This document shows, in pieces, positions 13,109 to 17,755 of a stretch of DNA of 17,755 bases; the first letter of the stretch is position 1; each line of letters begins with the position of its first letter. Under the pieces are notes generated by a model that did no database searches, was not told the origin of the DNA, and saw nothing but the letters and a program-made list of their open reading frames with translations. This DNA is from Nitrospiraceae bacterium. GTDB taxonomy: Bacteria > Nitrospirota > Nitrospiria > Nitrospirales > Nitrospiraceae. The stretch spans positions 1-17,755 of the forward strand of contig JAABQN010000009.1 of NCBI GenBank assembly GCA_011391455.1, in the 5' to 3' direction. The position numbers and the translations under genes are program-made.

Positions 13109-14047
13109 GTGAGAGTGCGTGGAATCATCGCGGGCGCTGTGATCTCAGGGTTGATCGGAATCGGTGGAGTGGTTTATGCGTTGGACGTGGCCGATGTGAT
13201 TCGAGAATGGACCCCTGAAGGAAAGAAACTCGCCGCCGAGCGGGCGAAGCTGCCGGCTCACGACGAGATGGTCCTCGTTCCGGCTGGCTCGTTCATGATG
13301 GGGAGCGACAGGAAGATAGATCACAACGCCTATCAGGCGGAGTTCCCCCAGCGGAAGGTCTATCTGGACGCGTACGAGATCGACAAGTTCGAAGTGACCA
13401 CCGTGCAATATCTAAAGTTCATCCTCGTCAAGGATCTGCCGCCGCTGATCGACTGGCAGTATGACGGCGGCAACTTCCAGGAGACCATGGTCAACCATCC
13501 TGTGATGCACGTGTCGTGGGACGATGCCGATGCCTATTGTACGTGGGCGGGGAAGCGACTCCCGACCGAAGCCGAATGGGAAAAGGCAGCGCGCGGGGAG
13601 GATGAGCGGATTTATCCCTGGGGAAATCAGCCGGCCGGCCTGTCGCGTGCGAACTTCGGTCGGACCGGCTTGTCAGGTCCTGTGCGCGATCGTCCTGAGC
13701 GGTTGCTGCTCTATCCACCGATCATTTCCGTGAACAAATACGACAATGCCGTAGGCCCCTATGGCACGTTCCAGATGGCGGGTAACGTGGCCGAGTGGGT
13801 GGCCGACTGGTATGACCCAAAATATTACGCGACTGCGCCGGACAAGAATCCCAAGGGACCGGAGAAGGGAACGCAGCGGAGCTTCCGTGGAGGCGGCTGG
13901 ATCGACAGCACGCCGAGTGTGCGAACCGCGCAACGTAATGGAACCGATCCCAACACCAAGATGAACTGGATGGGTTTCCGCTGCGCGCGGGATGTGAAAG
14001 AAGTACCGGGTGAAACGATAAGTTGGAGCCACGTTATGGACAGATGA
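13109..14047 (+). CDS. SUMF/formylglycine-generating-enzyme-fold protein lacking the catalytic Cys pair
   Basis: GTG start, 312 aa. An N-terminal hydrophobic segment (RGIIAGAVISGLIGIGGVVYA) is a signal peptide or membrane anchor. From residue about 50 the FGE-sulfatase domain is clear: MVLVPAGSFMMGSD, HPVMHVSWDDADAYCTWAGK, RLPTEAEWEKAARG, YPWGN, GNVAEWVADWYD, RGGGW (260-264) and GFRCARD. True aerobic formylglycine-generating enzymes carry a copper-binding Cys pair a few residues after RGGS/W. Here that stretch reads IDSTPSVRTAQR, about three residues shorter and without Cys, so it should not make formylglycine. No sulfatase gene is nearby. It may be a structural or ligand-binding member of the fold, or an enzyme with another chemistry. 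The ribosome binding site is strong, so it may be well expressed. Confidence 0.9.
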   Translation: MRVRGIIAGAVISGLIGIGGVVYALDVADVIREWTPEGKKLAAERAKLPAHDEMVLVPAGSFMMGSDRKIDHNAYQAEFPQRKVYLDAYEIDKFEVTTVQYLKFILVKDLPPLIDWQYDGGNFQETMVNHPVMHVSWDDADAYCTWAGKRLPTEAEWEKAARGEDERIYPWGNQPAGLSRANFGRTGLSGPVRDRPERLLLYPPIISVNKYDNAVGPYGTFQMAGNVAEWVADWYDPKYYATAPDKNPKGPEKGTQRSFRGGGWIDSTPSVRTAQRNGTDPNTKMNWMGFRCARDVKEVPGETISWSHVMDR

Positions 14048-14192
14048 GGAATTCACAAGCGACAAGGACGGCCTTTTGAGGATTCTGCGTGCAGGATATT
14101 TTCCCGGAGCCTGCTCGATTGCACCGCATAAGCCATTTTGTTAGAGAGAAGTGACATCCGTTGTCCGAGAGACTCATTCTTTTTCGCCGTAC

Positions 14193-14200
14193 GAGGAGGG
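14193..14200 (+). promoter_or_regulatory. Ribosome binding site deciding the start at 14210
   Basis: GAGGAGGG ends 9 nt before ATG 14210. It rules out the longer open frame from 14138, whose extra residues are not signal-like. Confidence 0.7.
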
Positions 14201-14209
14201 CTCATATTC

Positions 14210-14875
14210 ATGCCTGGCTGCGTCACACAATGGACTCGACCCCGGCCTGTTCCTTACCTCATCGCCGGTTCCCTGCTTGTCCTGACTCTCATGAGCCTCA
14301 TCCCGACCTCACTCGCTGGGGCCCAAGGAGGCAAGACGGAGGTGTTCCCGGTGCAGAAAGCTGCACCGGGAACGGTCTTTATCGAGGCGTCCGGAAGCGA
14401 AACTGATTTACGGCGTCAATTGCGGGTTAAAAATGGCGTGTCTCAACTCAGTGCCTCTACCTCGGTGATCCGCTTCTCGGTCGCGCCAACGGGGAGCTTT
14501 GGATTTATTACGCCCAAACTCCTGGGAATGGGCTTGATCACGCAGAGTCCGGATCTCTTGATCGAACAGGTACCGCCGGTCTCCAATGCGTTCGAGATTC
14601 ATAAGCTCGCTGACGGAAGTGGAATGTTGGTGGGATTCGTGGACGCAAGCTTGAAGCCTCAGTTGACGGTTAGCGAGCGGCCGAAGAATGTCAGACTCGG
14701 ACTCTATTCCAATCCCTCGGATAAGGCTCCGCATATCGTTGCGGTACCCTTGGTCAAACTGGTTGTCGATCGGATGCCGATCCGACTCAATCCCAAAGAA
14801 CCAGGCAGCGCCGTTCTGCTCGATATGGATTTGCAGGGCACTGCCAATCGTACCTCGTCTCAAACTGGACCTTAG
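14210..14875 (+). CDS. Exported protein of unknown family
   Basis: ATG 14210 gives 221 aa. A typical signal peptide (VPYLIAGSLLVLTLMSLIPTSLAGA|QG) begins the product. I do not recognise the family. The mature part is beta-rich with few charged clusters: VFIEASGSETDLRRQLRVKNG, SVIRFSVAPTGSFGFITPKL, FEIHKLADGSGMLVGFVD, VRLGLYSNPSD and VDRMPIRLNPKEPGSAVLLD. It has no Cys in the mature part, no His cluster and no obvious metal motif. The 162-bp gap from the SUMF-fold gene holds no convincing terminator or promoter, so it may be the last gene of the exported-protein operon. Codons 45-55 are built from a perfect 13-bp inverted repeat. Confidence 0.75.
   Translation: MPGCVTQWTRPRPVPYLIAGSLLVLTLMSLIPTSLAGAQGGKTEVFPVQKAAPGTVFIEASGSETDLRRQLRVKNGVSQLSASTSVIRFSVAPTGSFGFITPKLLGMGLITQSPDLLIEQVPPVSNAFEIHKLADGSGMLVGFVDASLKPQLTVSERPKNVRLGLYSNPSDKAPHIVAVPLVKLVVDRMPIRLNPKEPGSAVLLDMDLQGTANRTSSQTGP
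14344..14373. repeat. Perfect 13-bp inverted repeat inside a coding sequence
   Basis: GTTCCCGGTGCAG (14344-14356), loop AAAG and CTGCACCGGGAAC (14361-14373). The repeat is perfect and lies in codons 45-55 of the 14210 gene, just past the signal-peptide cleavage site. No T-run follows, so it is not a standard terminator. Confidence 0.9.
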
Positions 14876-15110
14876 CAGGATACTTGGGAATAATCGCTCT
14901 CGTGAAATGGAACGATTCTTCCGGTGACGCCAATCAAGTAGCGCGAGGGGAGCCGAGGCTGAATTGTTCAAGAAATTCTATGTTGCCGACATGGTTTTTC
15001 GTGGTCTGATCATACGGTTCATGCGTGCTCCTGATACTTCATTGCCTTGTTCATGGTCCTGAGATCTGCCCACTTCCGCCCCACATTCCTATCATAATCG
15101 TCCAAGAAAT

Positions 15111-15171
15111 TAGACAGTCTATCTGATTGAAATTTCAGCACTGATGATTTCAGCCTGCTCATGACTGTCTA
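15111..15171. repeat. 9-bp inverted repeat enclosing two mini-hairpins
   Basis: TAGACAGTC (15111-15119) pairs with GACTGTCTA (15163-15171). Inside, two similar units each form a CTGA...TCAG mini-stem (15123-15138 and 15141-15153), and both end in ATTTCAGC. GTTTTG follows the outer stem. It may be a weak terminator or a decayed element end. Confidence 0.5.
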
Positions 15172-15311
15172 GTTTTGTGGAAATTTGACCGGCGTACGCC
15201 TGTCGATTTCATTCGACCCTCGATTGCGAATCGCCAGAACTGATGCAGCGTAAGCAGCTTATTTATGTCGGTATCTGTATCGGGGCATGTAAGTTGCTGA
15301 TACGTGTGATC

Positions 15312-15386
15312 GCTGGTGAAGGTCTGGGTGATTAGGACCGGCCTCCGAATGACCCTCTTCTCCGCAAGGAGGAAGCCTTCACCAGC
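15312..15386 (+). ncRNA. Candidate structured RNA: compact three-way junction upstream of MCO2
   Basis: P1 is 11 perfect pairs: GCTGGTGAAGG (15312-15322) with CCTTCACCAGC (15376-15386). P2 is GGGT-ATT-GGA (15326-15337) with TCC-AAT-ACCC (15344-15355), 10 pairs with two 1x1 mismatches and loop CCGGCC. P3 is CTTCTCC (15357-15363) with GGAG-G-AAG (15368-15375), 7 pairs with one bulged G and a GCAA tetraloop of the GNRA type. Junction linkers are only 3, 1 and 0 nt, so almost every base is used. It lies about 125 nt before the MCO2 start and could be a leader RNA of that gene. I match it to no riboswitch class I know. Both the function and the transcribed strand are inferred. Confidence 0.4.
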
Positions 15387-15497
15387 TCTAATCCAACATT
15401 GCTGATTGGGTCATTAATCACTGTTGCATTGGAAGAAGGCCGATAGGGTGCGCGGGGCCAACCCGACTAGAATAAATGGTTCATTCAATCCTTAAAA

Positions 15498-15504
15498 AAG
15501 GAGG
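15498..15504 (+). promoter_or_regulatory. Ribosome binding site of MCO2
   Basis: AAGGAGG lies 7 nt before ATG 15512, followed by CCG as at MCO1. It fixes the start. Confidence 0.85.
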
Positions 15505-15511
15505 CCGAGGT

Positions 15512-17755
15512 ATGAGGTCATTTCTGGTTCAACTACGGCGTCAGCGGTGGCGCAGCAGCCTGTCGCTGATGCTGCATAGTGTCATATTGGTGATCAGCTT
15601 GGTGGCGACGCCATGGCTGTTTGCCGCAAGTCCAGAAGAGGTGTCACATGAAGGCCATGCGACTCCAGTCGCGCTACCAGGCTGGACCCAGCAATTGAAG
15701 GGGCAGACCATCATCGAGGATACGATCGAAGGGCGGCCTGACCGTTCGGGGAAGATGGAGATGCAGCACCATCGCCTGATGGAGAAGCTCGAGCAGCAGG
15801 CACAGAAAGATGCCAAAGCACAGCAGACATCCGGAGCGTTCAACGAGATGTCGATGATGCATCAGTACATGGGCCAGGACGGCAGCAGCTTTCTGCTCAT
15901 GTCCGATGGGTCCAAAGGCGAGCCGGTCATGACATCGGGCGGGAAGTGCCCCGCCGGTGTGCCGGTCAAGCAGTACGATGTCTCGATGATCAATGTTGAG
16001 ATCACGCTCAACCGCTGGCTCGATTTCTATCCTGGCTATATGTATGCGTTAACCCAGGATCTCGACAAGGTCCGCAGTGAGGAGGCCAAGAACAAAGAGG
16101 CTCGCGACAAAGACGGCTTCGATCCAGGCGCTGTGACCACAGGGTTGCAGGGTGACATGATTCAACCTTTGGTCTTGCGCGCCAATCAGGGCGATTGCGT
16201 GAAAATGACGCTCCGCAACCAGATGGAGAGCGAGGACGGTAGTCTGTTCATCAGCGCCTCCAGCATGATCGTGAGTGCGACCGGCAAGCCGGCTACGACG
16301 ACGAACCCCGAGTCCATTGTGGCTCCGGGCAAGGCGCAAGAGTTCGAGTGGTACATCCACCCGCAGATGCAGGAGGGGGTCCGGCAGTTTCACTCTTACA
16401 GCCATGACCGCGAACTAACGGTCCTGGGCCTCTTCGGTGCGTTCATCGTAGAGCCCAAGGGCTCGAAGTATCTCAATGCACTTGGAAGTGGAGGCCCGGC
16501 GCCGGAGGCCAGGAGCGGCTGGGAGGTGAATATTGATAATGGGTCCGGACCGGATTTCCGTGAGTTCGTGCTCTTCTACCACGAAATCGGTGACGAAGCG
16601 TTCCGTCCGCTAAACAAGAAGGGGGACTTTTTGCCCCAGCGCGATCCATTGACCGATGCCTATCGTCCTGGTGGCCGGGCGATCAACTATCGTAGCGAGC
16701 CATTCGGCATCGATCAGATGCATCTGCAGCATGAGTATTTTGGGTTTGAAGACGAATCGATGGCCTATAGCTCCTATACATTCGGCGATACTCCGACCAC
16801 GATTGCCCGTGGCTATTTGGGCGATCCGGTCAAGTGGCGGTTGGTCCATGGCGGATCCGAAGTGTTCCACTCACACCATCCGCATAGCGGAACGATCCGC
16901 TGGCAGAGGAGTCCGCGCGCCGATCAGGAAGAACATTGGTATAAGGGACAGGACGGCCCAGTAAAGTATCCGGTTGTCCGGACGAAGTCTGATCGTGTGG
17001 ATGTGGAAGTGATCGGTCCGTCAGAAGCATTAGACCTCGAGCCGGAGTGCGGCGGCGGGGGTTGCCAACATTTAGCGGGGGAATTCCTGTATCACTGCCA
17101 TGTTGCGCATCACTATGTCGCAGGCATGTGGGGGTACGGCCGGTTTTACAATACACTCCAAGTGGGTGCCGCGCATACCGATAGCATGCCTGACCTCAGG
17201 GAGTTGCCGGATCGTCAGGGCCGGATGAAGCAGGGAGTCTCATCCGACAAGCTGATCGGGACGACGGTGGATTGGTTCGGAAAGGTCTTTAAGATTGTCG
17301 ACAAGAGTCAGAAGACCAATTGGAAGTCCGACCCCGTCATTGTGAACATCAAGGATTGGGTCGAGATGTTTGTCCCGACACAGGGGCAACCAGGTCACAC
17401 GAACGATGAAAAGGGTCAGATCTTGGCCTACGATTCGACCGTGTGGGACTGGAAGTGGGATGGCAATATTGCCAGGGGTGAGCGGGAAAGTACCGCACAG
17501 AATCCGAAGTACACATGGGCGGCTAAGTGGGATGATAGTACCAGACCGGCAATCCTGTTCGATGCGACGACAGGCAAGATGGCCTGGCCGCTCTTTAGGC
17601 CGCACTTCGGCAAGCGGGTGCCGTTCTCGGCCAACCATAACGGCGCTCCCTGGCTAGAACCGATTCACCAGGACGCCAATGGTGAAAGGACCTCAGAGCC
17701 GGCCATGCCGGGCGAGCAGGGCCGATGGAGTCTCTGCCCTGACAATGCCAATCGG
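15512..17755 (+). CDS. Second giant exported multicopper oxidase (MCO2), 3' end beyond window
   Basis: 748 codons are visible and the frame is open at the window edge. The signal peptide ends near VATPWLFA|AS after an Arg-rich n-region. The protein aligns with MCO1 throughout, including LPGW-QQLKGQTI-ED, GRPDRSGK, SMMHQY and the module start at C146. HSHHPHS (453-459) and HCHVAHHYVAGMW (528-540) are intact. The domain 1 HIHG of MCO1 has become FISA (246-249) while HSY (294-296) matches HTY, so domain 1 cannot hold a normal copper cluster. The HWH and HDH motifs expected from module 2 would lie past the window end. The visible part runs just into module 2 (SLCPDNANR). It is strongly conserved around DEAFRPLNKKGDFLPQ and NYRSEPFG. 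Role as for MCO1; perhaps a different substrate or condition of expression. Confidence 0.9.
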   Translation, partial: MRSFLVQLRRQRWRSSLSLMLHSVILVISLVATPWLFAASPEEVSHEGHATPVALPGWTQQLKGQTIIEDTIEGRPDRSGKMEMQHHRLMEKLEQQAQKDAKAQQTSGAFNEMSMMHQYMGQDGSSFLLMSDGSKGEPVMTSGGKCPAGVPVKQYDVSMINVEITLNRWLDFYPGYMYALTQDLDKVRSEEAKNKEARDKDGFDPGAVTTGLQGDMIQPLVLRANQGDCVKMTLRNQMESEDGSLFISASSMIVSATGKPATTTNPESIVAPGKAQEFEWYIHPQMQEGVRQFHSYSHDRELTVLGLFGAFIVEPKGSKYLNALGSGGPAPEARSGWEVNIDNGSGPDFREFVLFYHEIGDEAFRPLNKKGDFLPQRDPLTDAYRPGGRAINYRSEPFGIDQMHLQHEYFGFEDESMAYSSYTFGDTPTTIARGYLGDPVKWRLVHGGSEVFHSHHPHSGTIRWQRSPRADQEEHWYKGQDGPVKYPVVRTKSDRVDVEVIGPSEALDLEPECGGGGCQHLAGEFLYHCHVAHHYVAGMWGYGRFYNTLQVGAAHTDSMPDLRELPDRQGRMKQGVSSDKLIGTTVDWFGKVFKIVDKSQKTNWKSDPVIVNIKDWVEMFVPTQGQPGHTNDEKGQILAYDSTVWDWKWDGNIARGERESTAQNPKYTWAAKWDDSTRPAILFDATTGKMAWPLFRPHFGKRVPFSANHNGAPWLEPIHQDANGERTSEPAMPGEQGRWSLCPDNANR

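Larger units (their letters stand above)
14876..15511. other. 636-bp gene-free region upstream of MCO2
   Basis: I found no credible reading frame on either strand. An imperfect inverted repeat at about 14888-14922 (GGAATAATCG with CGATTCTTCC, one mismatch) has no T-run. A 9-bp inverted repeat brackets 15111-15171. A 10-bp palindrome GGCGTACGCC (15191-15200) directly follows a TTGACC that could be a -35 box, but no good -10 follows it. A compact three-way-junction fold occupies 15312-15386. A -10-like TAGAAT (15468-15473) lacks a -35 partner. The promoter of MCO2 therefore remains unassigned. Confidence 0.6.

Noticed and set aside
13109..14047. Active sulfatase-modifying enzyme
   Set aside because: No Cys pair in the catalytic segment and no sulfatase nearby.
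14888..14922. Terminator after the 14210 gene
   Set aside because: The inverted repeat has a mismatch, a large loop and no T-run.
16049..16405. Antisense frame in MCO2 resembling the antisense frame in MCO1
   Set aside because: The similarity follows from conservation of the sense strand; there is no independent support.

Overview
The window looks like chromosomal DNA of a GC-rich Gram-negative-type bacterium. I lean towards Nitrospira or a relative (Nitrospirota), because of the dense run of exported copper and redox proteins, the strong AAGGAGG ribosome binding sites and the style of the intergenic repeats. That assignment is inference: there is no rRNA or marker gene here to prove it.

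Layout. Positions 1-250 carry no gene, only an exact-period 57-bp tandem repeat. A minus-strand pair follows: a KimA/YdaO-type APC-superfamily transporter (1315-3135) and, almost touching it downstream, an exported Ig-like/PKD protein (251-1312). A divergent intergenic region with a good sigma70-type promoter (3283-3311) leads into a giant exported multicopper oxidase (MCO1, 3456-8321, 1621 aa) that ends at a clear intrinsic terminator. Next are a doubly frameshifted cupredoxin pseudogene (8467-9245) and its intact paralogue (9365-10291). Then come a DUF4412/LolA-like exported protein (10298-10939), a HEAT-repeat protein (10947-12332), a second DUF4412/LolA-like protein (12477-13088), a sulfatase-modifying-factor-fold protein without the catalytic cysteines (13109-14047), and an exported protein of unknown family (14210-14875). 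A 636-bp gene-free stretch with striking secondary structure precedes a second giant multicopper oxidase (MCO2, 15512 to the window end, cut off at residue 748).

The most interesting content is MCO1. It is built from three homologous two-cupredoxin-domain modules, like a fused trimer of a two-domain oxidase. The four canonical copper motifs are all present but in permuted order: the HxxHxH and HCHxxxHxxxGM motifs lie in module 1 (residues 446-533), and the HWH and HDH motifs lie in module 2 (823-956). This predicts a trinuclear copper site between domains 2 and 3, rather than between domains 1 and 6 as in ceruloplasmin. Size and motif order recall the large Mn(II)-oxidase-type multicopper oxidases (MnxG/MofA class), but the substrate cannot be read from sequence.

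Every plus-strand gene encodes a predicted exported product. The set therefore reads as an envelope copper-redox locus: giant oxidases, an amicyanin-like cupredoxin as possible electron carrier, and small secreted, HEAT and SUMF-fold accessory proteins. A second prime observation is a compact, nearly fully paired three-way-junction fold at 15312-15386, a candidate structured RNA upstream of MCO2.
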